Assembly: GCA_963772935.1 (NCBI GenBank)
Contig: CAVYZK010000007.1
Location: 248,001-312,000 of the forward strand
Reading direction: 5' to 3'
Length of the DNA stretch: 64,000 nt
Source of the DNA: JANNNF01 sp963772935
GTDB lineage: Bacteria; Pseudomonadota; Alphaproteobacteria; Rhodobacterales; Rhodobacteraceae
In this document: positions 55,626 through 64,000 of the stretch, one piece after another
Numbering within the stretch: the first letter of the stretch is position 1
How the letters are laid out: each line of letters opens with the position of its first letter
The notes under the pieces: model-generated
Told to the model about the DNA's origin: nothing
Databases searched by the model: none
Seen by the model: only the letters and a program-made list of their open reading frames with translations
Translations under genes and position numbers: made by a program

Positions 55626-56735
55626 ATGGAAAATTCCACAACCATGGGTCTGATGCCAAGGATCATGCGCGGCGCGCTTTGGCGCAAGCCAATGCTACCT
55701 GACAATGACACAAATGTAGTGGTTGTGCCACCTTTGACCGCAATATCGGGTGGTGTTTGCTGGCTGCCGTCGGAGCAGGTTTTGCTGCTGGCCGTGACGC
55801 TGCCCCGCATGTCGGGCGCACAGCGCAAGGCCGCTGTCGCGTTTGCGGTGGAAGATCAGATCGCCCGCCCGCTGGATGAGGTGCATGTGGTGCTTGGCCC
55901 TGCCTTGCCGGATGGGCGTTGGCTGGTGGCCGTGGTCGCGCGCGATGTGCTGGCCAGCCGTCAGGCGGCGGCACCGGGGATGCGGATATTGCCCGAGGCC
56001 ATGGCCCTGCCCGTGCCCGATGCGGGCCAATGGTCTGCCCGCGCGGTGCAGGATCGGGTGATCCTGCGCCTGCCCGATGGCACCGGCATGGCCGTGGCCG
56101 CTCCTATGCTGCCGGCTCTGCACGCGTTGGCTGGGGCCCCGGGAATTGTGCTTTACGGTGGCGATTTGCCGGATGGCATGACTGCCGTGGCCGAGGCCCC
56201 TTTGCCGCCGATCACGGGGGCGGCTGGTTTTGACCTGCGAAACTTTGGCACTGGGGCAGGCATTCTGACCCCGACCCTCCGCCGCGTGGGGATCGTGCTG
56301 CTGCTCGCGGCACTCGCTCATCTGGGGCTGGTGGTGGCCGAACGGGTGACGCTGACCCAGCAACTGGCTACCGCACAGGCAAATCTGCGCGCCGCCCTGA
56401 CCACGGCAGGCCAGGCTGCGAATGTTGATCTGGACACGGGCGTGGCGCGGGTTCTGGCCGGTAGTCAGCCAGAAGCAAGTGCAGGCTTTCTACCCCTGAT
56501 ATCAGCAGTTTTCGCCGGAATAGAGCCGCTTTCTGGCCGCGTCTTCGTGCGCGATCTTCAATATGAAGCCGCAGGGTCCACCCTGACCCTGACGCTGGAG
56601 GCCCCAGACCTGACCACACTGCAAGAGGTAGAGGTCGCGCTTGCCGAAGCCCAACTGCAAGTCACCGCCGGGGCTGCAACCACCGCCGGGGGGCTGGCCG
56701 AACAGCAACTGATCTTGCGGGGGGCCACACCATGA
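55626..56735 (+). CDS. gspL: Type II secretion protein GspL
   Basis: The protein has 369 aa. N-terminal actin-like cytoplasmic domain (QVLLLAVTLPRMSGAQRKAAVAFAVEDQI, LPDGRWLVAVV), a single membrane helix (RVGIVLLLAALAHLGLVVAE, about residues 220-240) and a C-terminal ferredoxin-like periplasmic domain. This is GspL, which recruits the GspE ATPase. Start 55626 has a weak ribosome site; ATG 55647 is possible. Confidence 0.88.
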   Translation: MENSTTMGLMPRIMRGALWRKPMLPDNDTNVVVVPPLTAISGGVCWLPSEQVLLLAVTLPRMSGAQRKAAVAFAVEDQIARPLDEVHVVLGPALPDGRWLVAVVARDVLASRQAAAPGMRILPEAMALPVPDAGQWSARAVQDRVILRLPDGTGMAVAAPMLPALHALAGAPGIVLYGGDLPDGMTAVAEAPLPPITGAAGFDLRNFGTGAGILTPTLRRVGIVLLLAALAHLGLVVAERVTLTQQLATAQANLRAALTTAGQAANVDLDTGVARVLAGSQPEASAGFLPLISAVFAGIEPLSGRVFVRDLQYEAAGSTLTLTLEAPDLTTLQEVEVALAEAQLQVTAGAATTAGGLAEQQLILRGATP

Positions 56736-57208
56736 CTCCGCCCGCCATCTGGACAAATTTCCTCGCCGACCGCACCCCCCGCGAACGCGGCCTTCTGCTG
56801 GGGCTTGCGGTTGTAGCGGTGGTGGCGGGGGGCGTGATCGGCGTCTGGCAACCTATGCGCGCCCATAACGCGGCCCTTGCCGACAGCCTGCTGCGCGCCG
56901 AGCGCGCCGCCGTGCAGGTGGCAAACCTGCCCATACAGCCCGATCTTGCCCCGCCCGACGCCCGCCCCGCCCCGGTGATCATCACCGAGGCCGCCGAAGC
57001 CTTCGGCCTGCAAATCCGCCGTCTGCAACCGCAGGGCGGCACTGTGCAGGTGGCACTGGATGACGCCGCCTTTGACGCCGTTCTGCTGTGGGTTGAGGCG
57101 TTGGAGCGCGACCACGGCCTGCGGCTGGCCGATCTGACCCTGACCCGTCGCCCCACCCCTGGCACCGTTGCCACCACCCTGACGCTGGAGGCGGGCGATG
57201 GCCGTTGA
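56732..57208 (+). CDS. gspM: Type II secretion protein GspM
   Basis: The protein has 158 aa. Short cytoplasmic N-terminus, one membrane helix (LLLGLAVVAVVAGGVIGVW) and a small periplasmic domain ending in a ferredoxin-like fold. It is coupled to GspL by ATGA and overlaps GspE by 11 bases. Partner of GspL in the inner-membrane platform. Confidence 0.87.
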   Translation: MTPPAIWTNFLADRTPRERGLLLGLAVVAVVAGGVIGVWQPMRAHNAALADSLLRAERAAVQVANLPIQPDLAPPDARPAPVIITEAAEAFGLQIRRLQPQGGTVQVALDDAAFDAVLLWVEALERDHGLRLADLTLTRRPTPGTVATTLTLEAGDGR

Positions 57209-58657
57209 CACGCTGCCTTACGGTTTTGCCCGCCAGCATGGCGTGATCCTTGGCGCCGATGCCGATGGGCCCCTGTGCAGTCACCGCCCCGACGCCCCCC
57301 TGTCTGCGATTGCCGAGGTGCTGCGGGTTGCGGGCTTGTCGGTGCGGCTGGACCCGCTGACCCAGCAAGCGTTCGAGGCGCGGCTTGCACTCGCCTACCG
57401 CGACAACGCCGCCGATGCGTCGGCGGCGGCGGGCGCGGATGATGACCTTGGCCGCCTGGCCGACAATGCCGCCGTGGTGGACGATCTGCTGGACCAGTCC
57501 GAGGATGCCCCGGTGGTGCGGCTGATCAACGCCCTGCTGTCCGAGGCGATCAAGGAGAACGCGTCCGACATTCATATCGAAACGCTGGAACGCAGGCTGG
57601 TCGTGCGCTTTCGCATCGACGGTATCTTGCGCGCGATGGTGGAACCCAAACGCGCGCTGGCCCCCCTGCTGGTCAGCCGGATCAAGGTGATGGCGCGGCT
57701 GGACATCGCCGAAAAGCGCCTGCCGCAGGATGGCCGTGTAGTCTTGCGGGTGGGCGGGCATGAGGTGGATGTGCGGGTGTCTACCATCCCGTCACAATAT
57801 GGCGAACGGGTGGTGATGCGCCTGCTGGACCGCAACGCCACACGGCTGGGGCTGGATCATCTGGGGATGAGCGCGCGGGATGCGGGCGTGTTCGCAAGGC
57901 TTCTGGCGCGGCCCGATGGGATGCTGCTGGTCACCGGGCCGACGGGGTCGGGCAAGACGACCATCGCTGTACGCGGCGCTCGACCATCTGAACGACCAGA
58001 CCCGCAACATCATGACGGTGGAAGACCCGATCGAATATTCGGTCGATGGCATCGGCCAGATGCAGGTCAACCCGCGCACCGACCTGACCTTTGCGCGCGG
58101 CTTGCGCGCCGTGCTGCGGCAAGACCCGGATGTGATCATGGTGGGCGAAATCCGCGACCGGGAAACCGCGCAGGTGGCGGTGGAATCGGCGATGACCGGG
58201 CATTTCGTGCTGTCCACCCTGCACACCAACACCGCCATCGGGGCGGTGTCGCGGCTGATCGACATGGGGGTGGAACGGTTTTTGCTGGCCCCCATGCTGG
58301 TGGGGGTGGTGGCGCAGCGGCTGGTGCGGCGGCTGTGCCCCGACTGCAAACAGCGCGGGCACGGCGACGGCGGCAGAGGCCGCGCTGATTGACGGGCTGG
58401 CGGAAGGCGACAGCCTGTGCCGCGCGGTCGGCTGCCCCGCTTGTCAGGGCGTTGGCTATCGCGGGCGGTCGGGGATTTACGAGGTGGTGGCCATCACCCC
58501 GGCGATCGAGGCGATGATCCATCAGGGGGCCGCCGAGGCGGACCTGACCGCCGCCGCCCGCGCCGATGGGCCGGGGTTGGTGGCCGATGGGCTGCGGCAA
58601 ATCCGGGCGGGATTCACCACGGTCGAAGACGTGGCCCGCGTGGCGCAGGAGGCATAA
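57198..58657 (+). CDS. gspE: Type II secretion ATPase GspE, two frameshifts
   Basis: The restored protein is 485 aa. N-domain, then Walker A GPTGSGKTT, Asp box EDPIEYSVDGIGQMQVN, Walker B VIMVGEIRDRETAQVA, His box MTGHFVLSTLHTNTA and a C-terminal zinc site of two CxxC pairs (CPDC, CPAC). The frame changes at about 57963 (one base too many just after Walker A) and at about 58357 (inside the loop before the last zinc pair). Each correction is one base and restores conserved motifs. Confidence 0.9.
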
Positions 58658-58660
58658 GGG

Positions 58661-59880
58661 ATGGCCGCGTACCGCTATAAAGCCATGGACGGCGCGGGAA
58701 AAACCGAAACCGGCATGGTCGAGGCAACCAGCCCCGCCGCCGCCCGTCTGGCCCTGCGCGGCAAGGGGCTGCTGCCGATGGAGATTGCGGCCTCGGCGCA
58801 GGCGGCACCCACAGATAAGGCTCTGACACCGCCGAAAGGCATCAAGATCTCGGGCGCTGCACTCACCCTTGCCACCCGGCAGATGGCCACCCTGCTGCGG
58901 TCCGGCCTGCGGATTGAGGAGGCCTTGGCCACCATCGCCAGCGGCCAGCCCCCCAAGGTGGCGGGGGTGCTGCTGACCGTGCGCGCGGCAGTGCTGGAGG
59001 GGCGCAGTTTCGGCGCGGCCTTGGGTGCCTACCCCCTGATCTTCACCGATTTCTACCGCGCCTCCGTGCGGGCGGGCGAGGCGTCTGGGCGGCTTGGACC
59101 AAGTGATGACCCACCTCGCCGCCTTCGTCGAAAGCCGCGCGCGCAACCGGCAGACCGTGCAACTGGCGCTGCTGTACCCGGCCCTTCTGGGGGTGGTCAG
59201 TCTGGGGATCATCACCCTGCTGATGGTGTTTGTGGTGCCGGACATCGTAAAGGTCTTCCGTGACCGGGGTGCCGATCTGCCCCTGCTGACCCGCGCCCTG
59301 ATCGGCATCTCTGCGGCGGTGCGGGTGGGCGGCGTCTATGTGCTGGCGGGGCTCGTCGTGGCGTCGCTGGCCTTCGCCCGCTGGTCCCGCAACCCGCGCA
59401 ACCGCCTGCGCATCGACCGGATGCTGGCCAAGAACCGCCTGACCCGCCGCCTTGTGCAGCGCATGAACGCCGCCCAATTCGCGGGCACGCTCGCCACCCT
59501 GCTGCTATCCCGCGTGCCCTTGGCTGAGGCACTGGTGGCCGCAGCCGACGTGACCCCCAACCGATATCATCCGCGCAAGGGTGACAGAGGTGACGGAAAA
59601 GGTCCGCCAGGGCATGTCGCTGCACCGCGCGATGACCGAGGCACAGGCCTTCCCCCCGATGATGGTGGCCATGGTGGCGAGTGGTGAGGCCAGCGGCGAT
59701 CTGGGCACCGCGCTGGACCATGCAGCGACCGAACAGCAACGTGATCTGGATGCCTGGGTGCGGGCGATGGTGGCCTTGGTGGAACCTGCTATTCTGCTGA
59801 TCATGGGCGGGCTGGTGATGGCGATGGTGCTGGCTATCTTGCTGCCCATCATGTCACTGAATGGGCTGGCGGATGGCTGA
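58661..59880 (+). CDS. gspF: Type II secretion inner-membrane protein GspF, two frameshifts
   Basis: The restored protein is 405 aa. It has the GspF start MAAYRYKAMDGAGKTETG, LATRQMATLLRSGLRIEEALA, RAGEASGRL, the second repeat VASGEASGDLGTALDHAAT and the final helix IMGGLVMAMVLAILLPIMSLN. Frames change near 59094 (CTTGGACCAA, one G too many) and near 59568 (TATCATCC). Anchors the rotating platform of the T2SS. Confidence 0.88.
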
Positions 59881-59904
59881 CGATACCTTGGAGGAGGAAC
59901 TGCA

Positions 59905-60953
59905 ATGACCGAGTCCATGACACGCCGGGGGCTGCTTATGGGCGCTGCGGCTTGTGGCGTTTTGTCAGGCTGTACGGCTGTTGGTCTAGGCGGGGCATCC
60001 ACACCGGGGGCAGGCGGGCAGGCCACCGCATTGCTGCTGCCGCTGACCGGGTCGGCGGCGGGCGTCGGGCAGAATATGGCCCGCGCGGCCAGTCTGGTGA
60101 CGCAGGGCAATGAAGCCTCCGCCCCCAAAGTCTATGACACGGGCGATACGGCGGATGGGGCCGCGACCGCAGCGAAGGCCGCGATTGCGGCGGGGGCGAA
60201 GATCCTGATGGGGCCGCTCAAGGCCGATCAGACCCCGGCGGTTCTGGCTGTGGCTGGCCGGGTGCCGGTGATCACCTTTTCCAACGATGACGGGCTTGGC
60301 CGCACAGGGTGCCTTCGTGATGGGCATTACCCCGGCGCAGTCGGTATCGACCATGTTCAGCTATGCCCGCGCGCAGGGGATTACCAAGGTCGCGGTGGTG
60401 GCCCGGCCCGGTGCCTTGGGCGATGCCACCGCCACCGCCGCCCGCCAGATTGGCGCGGCGGGGGGGATAGAGATTACCGCCGTTCTGCTGACCGAACCGG
60501 GCGGCAGTCTGGCGCTGAACGGCGCGCAGGCGGTGTTTCTGCCCGATGGCGGCAAGGCCCTCGCGGGGTTTGCGCGGGCTTTGAAAGACGTGCAACTGCT
60601 GGGGTCGGTGCAATGGGGCATCACAGACATCGAAAGCGACCGCAATCTGGCAGGCGCGTGGTTCGCCGCCCCGCCGCCCGATCTGTTCCTGCCCTTTGCC
60701 GACAGGTTTCGAGGCCGCGTTTGGCGAGGCTCCGGGTGTAGTCGCCGGCCTCGGCCATGACGCCGCGCTGATGGCCGTGGGCTTGGGCAATGGCAAGGGC
60801 GTCAGCCGCAAGGGCATTACCCGGGCGGCAGGGTTTACCGGCGTTCTGGGCGGGTTCCGGTTTCTGGCCAGCGGGCGCTGTCAGCGTGATCTTTCGGTGC
60901 TGACGCTGAACGGCGGCAATCTGTCCGTGCTGGCCGAGGTGACCGGGACGTGA
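59905..60953 (+). CDS. LppC/LpoA-like periplasmic-binding lipoprotein in T2SS operon, two frameshifts
   Basis: The restored protein is 348 aa. The N-terminus has the lipobox LSGC after MTRRGLLMGAAACG, followed by a periplasmic-binding-protein-like fold (ALLLPLTGSAAGVGQNM, ILMGPLKADQTPAVLAVAGRVPVITFSND, ITKVAVVARPGALG, GFTGVLGGFRFLASGRCQRDL). Family members activate penicillin-binding proteins. Frames change near 60299 and 60710; each needs one base. It sits between gspF and gspJ, where no standard T2SS component belongs. Perhaps it opens peptidoglycan for the secretin or acts as a pilotin; this is inference. Confidence 0.8.
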
Positions 60954-61480
60954 CCCGCCGCGCCCCAGACGCCGGGGTGACGCTGATCGAGATGATGGTC
61001 GCGCTCGCGATCTTTGCGCTGATCGGGACGGCGGGGTTTTCCATGCTGGATCAGGTGTTGCGGACGCAAAGCCGCACCGAAGGGCGGCTGGAGGCCTTGG
61101 GCGATCTGCAACGCGCGATGTATCTGGTGGGGCTGGATGCGTCGATGGCGCAGGGGCGCAGTCTGGTGGCGTCAGATGGCGGCGTGGGGTTTATGCGCAG
61201 TGGCGGGGTCGGGTTGCGTTATGCCCTGACGGGTGATGTGTTGCGCCGGGCCGTGACCGATGCGCAGGGCCGGGTGCTGGCGGACCAACCCCTGATCAAG
61301 GCGGTGCAGGCGGTGCAATGGCGCTATCTGAACGGGCAGGATTGGCTGGACGCATGGCCCCCGGCGGCCACGGTTCCCGGCTTTGGCCTGCCGCCCAACC
61401 CTCGGGCGCTGGAGCTTGTGGTGACGCTGGCGGGGGGCCAAGTGCGGCGCGTGTTCCCGCTGCCGGCGGATGTGCCATGA
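60950..61480 (+). CDS. gspJ: Minor pseudopilin GspJ
   Basis: The protein has 176 aa. GTG start overlapping the lipoprotein stop. Prepilin leader: DAG cut before VTLIEMMVALAIFALIGT, Glu5 present. The body fits GspJ (DQVLRTQSRTEGRLEALGDLQRAMYLV, PNPRALELVVTLAGG). ATGA-coupled to GspK. Confidence 0.9.
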   Translation: MTRRAPDAGVTLIEMMVALAIFALIGTAGFSMLDQVLRTQSRTEGRLEALGDLQRAMYLVGLDASMAQGRSLVASDGGVGFMRSGGVGLRYALTGDVLRRAVTDAQGRVLADQPLIKAVQAVQWRYLNGQDWLDAWPPAATVPGFGLPPNPRALELVVTLAGGQVRRVFPLPADVP

Positions 61481-62305
61481 GAGGGCGGGACGACGGCGTG
61501 GTGCTGGTCAATGTGCTGGTGGTGCTGGCGCTGTCATCGGCGGTGCTGCTGGCGATGATCCGGGTTGGCGATATCGGCATCACCCGCAGCCAGACCTTTG
61601 CCGACGCTGCCCAAGGCCGCGCGCTGATTGCCGGGGGTGAGGCAAGTGCCATCACCGCCCTGCGCCGCGATATGGTCGATGCCCCGCAAACCGACCATAT
61701 GGCCGAGGCTTGGGCCACGCGCCAATCAGGCCGAAACCCGGATTGACGCGGGCACCTTCGCGCTGACGATCACCGATGCGCAAGCCCGGTTCAACCTGAA
61801 CAGCCTGCCCAACAGTGGCGAGGTCGGCCCGCAAATTCTGACGCGGATTGCGGAAGGTCTGGGCCTGCCCGAGGCTGTGCCCCCCCGTATTCTGGCGCGG
61901 ATGGCACTGGCAAATCCCCTGCGGCGGATCGAAGATCTTGTGCCCGAGGCGGGCCTTGAAATGGCGGAGGTTGATGCCTTGCGCCCGTTGATCACCGCGT
62001 TGCCGCAGCGCACTGACATCAACATCAATACTGCCCCCGATGCGTTGGTGTCGGCGCTGACCGCCAATCCGGTGCAGGCTGCGGGGGTGCTGTCCTTGCG
62101 CAACAGGCGCGGGTTTCTGACACCTGCCGATCTGGCGGCGGCGGAGGTGGTGCTGTTGCCGGGGGTCGGGTTTACCTCGCAGTATTTCGAGGTGGTGGTG
62201 CGGGTGACGGTGGGTGCGGTATCGCAAAGCCAACGCAGTCTGCTGCACCGCAGGCAGGGGGCGAATGGTGCGCCCGACGTGGCCGTGATCGCGCGGCTGC
62301 CCTGA
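61477..62305 (+). CDS. gspK: Minor pseudopilin GspK, one frameshift
   Basis: The restored protein is 275 aa. Leader DDG cut before VVLVNVLVVLALSSAVL, without Glu5 as expected for GspK. It has the alpha-helical insertion domain (FNLNSLPNSGEVGPQ; IEDLVPEAGLEMAEV) and DININTAPDALVSALT. The frame changes near 61716 in TGGGCCACGCG (one extra base). Last gene of the rightward T2SS operon. Confidence 0.87.
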
Positions 62306-62308
62306 GCC

Positions 62309-62342
62309 AAAAAAGGGGCGACAGTTTTGCAACTGCCGCCCC
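62309..62342 (-). terminator. Intrinsic terminator for the DUF4331 gene
   Basis: Read on the minus strand: stem GGGGCGGCAGT / ACTGTCGCCCC (one mismatch), a short loop, then six Ts. It lies 47 bases beyond the DUF4331 stop, so it serves that gene; on the plus strand the tract precedes the stem and would not function for GspK. Confidence 0.75.
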
Positions 62343-62389
62343 AAGGCTTACTGGTTACAGTACGGGTAAAACTGGCTCACCACTTAAAA

Positions 62390-64000
62390 TCAGCCTGCTG
62401 TCGCCCCAGCGATGGGGGTGTTCAGGTAGGGGAACTTGTTCTGGAACTCTGCTGCCTTGAGCGGGGCACCGTCTGTCAACGCGGCATTGCCGACCGGAGC
62501 CTGATCCGGGGTGCAGATGCCAAGGTTCACAAAGTCACTGTCAGTATCTTCCACAGCCCCTGCGACACCCAGTTCGGTTGCCAGCGGCAGCGGATAGCAC
62601 AGCGCACCCATCACCACGCGCAGCGCGATATCGACCACGTCGTCGCCCGGACGACGCCCGTTCGGGAAGCCGCCCAGATCTTCGGCAACCAGACCAAAGG
62701 CATTCTGGCGGTTGCGCGGGGTGGCCGGGAAGGCGGTGTTCAGACGCATCATTTCCGACCCGGTGACAGTTGCCAACTGGTTCACGCCCGGAAAGCCGGT
62801 CAGGAAGGCAGTGACAAGGTCGTTGCGCGGAATGTTCGACGGCGCGATGTTGGAGGTGGCCCCAACCGCCCCGCGGAACAGCAGGTCGATCAGCGCGGGC
62901 AGGGTCGGGTTGGTCACATAGGCGGCCAAGGCACCGTCCTGCGTGGGTTCAGCCGCGTTGAACAGGTCTTTGTCCTTGAGGCCGATCACCACTTCGTTCA
63001 CCAGCGGGTTCGACAGGCGCGAAACCTGCACGAATGGCCCGGTCTGGGTCGAGGTGGCGTTGTAGGACGGCCCGGCCGACCGCACCACGTTTTGCGGCAG
63101 GCTGGCAGTCGTCCAACCGCCGATCACGCCGTTGCCCGTACCGGTCAGGCACGAAATCGGCAGTTCCAGCGCGATAGAGGTGACGTTGGCCTTGCCGATC
63201 AGTTCGTCATTGGTGCGGCTTTGGGTGATGCCACCGGTAAAGGGTGTGGCAGTGTTGTACTGCGTCCAGACAGAGCTGGGCGCGCCCTGGATCGGCACAA
63301 GGTTCACAAGGTCAAAGATCTTGCCAAGGTTGACGGCAAAGCCTTCTGCGCGCTGACCGACAAAAACCTTGCCGGGGGTAGCACAGCCCGGAACGCGGAT
63401 CGGCATGATATGGGCATCAGCATAAGCCGCGTAGTTCGGGATGGTCTTGTTGCCGATATTGTCGATCGGCTTGGTAAAGGTGACATTCGTGTTGTCACCC
63501 AACCGGTTTACCGGCTTTACCGAGCCGGTGCGACGGTCGCCGGTGATCACGTTGATCTTGTAGGTTTCGGTTTCGTTGATGCTGGGGCTGCCAACCGTTG
63601 TGCCGATGGCCCCGGCCTGACGCAGCGGGATGGCAACATCGGTGCCGCCCACGTTCAGCGCAATGCCGTTGCCAGCATTCGCAAGGGCGGTGGAAAAGTC
63701 GAATTGAAAGGTCAGATCTTCAATCGCATCGCCAGTGTTGTCGATGTGAATTTCATACACAGCATCATTGTCGAGCGTGAAGTAGTTCGGGCCGCCATAG
63801 GGGGACTGAATCGGAATGTAGTTGGCGATCAGTGTGACATAGTCGGCACGACCGGGTTCATAGCTGCGGAACATGTAAAAGTCGGTGGCATCGACGCGGG
63901 GCATGCCAGCAATCGCCGGGGCTTCGCGGTGGCTGGATGCCATGGCCATCGGTGCCGACAGGGCCATGATCCCGGCAAGGGCCGTTCCGATCTTGTAGCG
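62390..64000 (-). CDS. DUF4331 exported protein, 5' end outside window
   Basis: The visible 536 residues run to the window edge in frame. The visible end of the signal peptide (IGTALAGIMALSAPMAMA) is followed by SSHREAPAIAGMPRVDATDFYMF, the hallmark N-terminus of DUF4331 proteins, then FDFSTALANAGNGI, DRRTGSVKPVN and FVGQRAEGFAVNLGKIFDLVN. Two or three cysteines in the mature part suggest disulfides. Function is unknown for the family. It is convergent to the T2SS operon, which could export it, but no recognition signal is known; this is inference. Confidence 0.88.
   Translation of the reverse strand, partial: RYKIGTALAGIMALSAPMAMASSHREAPAIAGMPRVDATDFYMFRSYEPGRADYVTLIANYIPIQSPYGGPNYFTLDNDAVYEIHIDNTGDAIEDLTFQFDFSTALANAGNGIALNVGGTDVAIPLRQAGAIGTTVGSPSINETETYKINVITGDRRTGSVKPVNRLGDNTNVTFTKPIDNIGNKTIPNYAAYADAHIMPIRVPGCATPGKVFVGQRAEGFAVNLGKIFDLVNLVPIQGAPSSVWTQYNTATPFTGGITQSRTNDELIGKANVTSIALELPISCLTGTGNGVIGGWTTASLPQNVVRSAGPSYNATSTQTGPFVQVSRLSNPLVNEVVIGLKDKDLFNAAEPTQDGALAAYVTNPTLPALIDLLFRGAVGATSNIAPSNIPRNDLVTAFLTGFPGVNQLATVTGSEMMRLNTAFPATPRNRQNAFGLVAEDLGGFPNGRRPGDDVVDIALRVVMGALCYPLPLATELGVAGAVEDTDSDFVNLGICTPDQAPVGNAALTDGAPLKAAEFQNKFPYLNTPIAGATAG

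Noticed and set aside
1..64000. CRISPR array, tRNA, IS element or prophage
   Set aside because: No regularly spaced repeats, no cloverleaf sequence, no transposase or integrase found on reading both strands.

Overview
The window looks like a chromosomal segment of a high-GC alphaproteobacterium, most likely a Rhodobacteraceae-type marine or soil heterotroph. The evidence is uniformly GC-rich genes, many ATGA/GTGA stop-start overlaps, several binding-protein-dependent transporters next to SDR, DapA-type and flavoprotein catabolic genes, and a lone type II secretion locus. I see no tRNA, rRNA, IS element, phage gene or CRISPR array.

Region 1 (1-11.7 kb) is a tight plus-strand operon of exported proteins. 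It holds a beta-helix-like protein cut by the window edge, a long internalin-like leucine-rich-repeat protein, a 2144-residue Tc/Rhs-type toxin ending in an M91 (NleD-like) zinc metallopeptidase, and a small exported protein that could be its immunity partner. It ends in a strong bidirectional hairpin.

Region 2 (11.7-39.2 kb) is a catabolic island of several operons tied together by a 25-bp partly palindromic operator (half-sites TTCGCACA / TATGCGAA) found in five intergenic promoters: 21.3, 26.05, 27.76, 34.93 and 36.15 kb. An IclR-family regulator at 21.45 kb is the obvious candidate to bind it. The island encodes a sugar-type ABC importer, a polar amino-acid ABC importer, two DapA-family lyase/aldolases, five SDRs including broken ones, an aldehyde dehydrogenase, a class III aminotransferase, two DadA-like oxidases, a fused 2Fe-2S/FAD opine-dehydrogenase-like protein, a crystallin-type hydroxyacid dehydrogenase, a TIM-barrel isomerase, an old yellow enzyme, and a divergent GcvPA/GcvPB pair with an AcoX-like kinase. 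The substrate is not obvious; it is probably a modified amino acid or amino-sugar-like compound.

Region 3 (39.2-40.6 kb) is a RES-Xre toxin-antitoxin pair. Region 4 (40.6-48.0 kb) is a LacI-controlled ribose-type ABC transporter with a phosphotriesterase-like hydrolase, a GATase1-like protein, a PfkB kinase and a BtpA/SgcQ protein, again of unknown substrate.

Region 5 (48.0-64 kb) is a complete-looking type II secretion core arranged as two divergent operons (GspG-H-I-C-D-TPR leftward, GspL-M-E-F-lipoprotein-J-K rightward). It is flanked by three consecutive HupE/UreJ-family membrane proteins on one side and a DUF4331 exported protein on the other. The arrangement suggests a dedicated secretion/metal-handling system and is a leading candidate for an undescribed system here, along with the M91 toxin operon.

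Thirteen genes are interrupted by 19 single-base frame changes. Nearly all are +1, and every affected gene returns to an intact family-length protein when corrected. This fits sequencing or assembly indels better than gene decay, so I annotate each affected gene over its full restored span.
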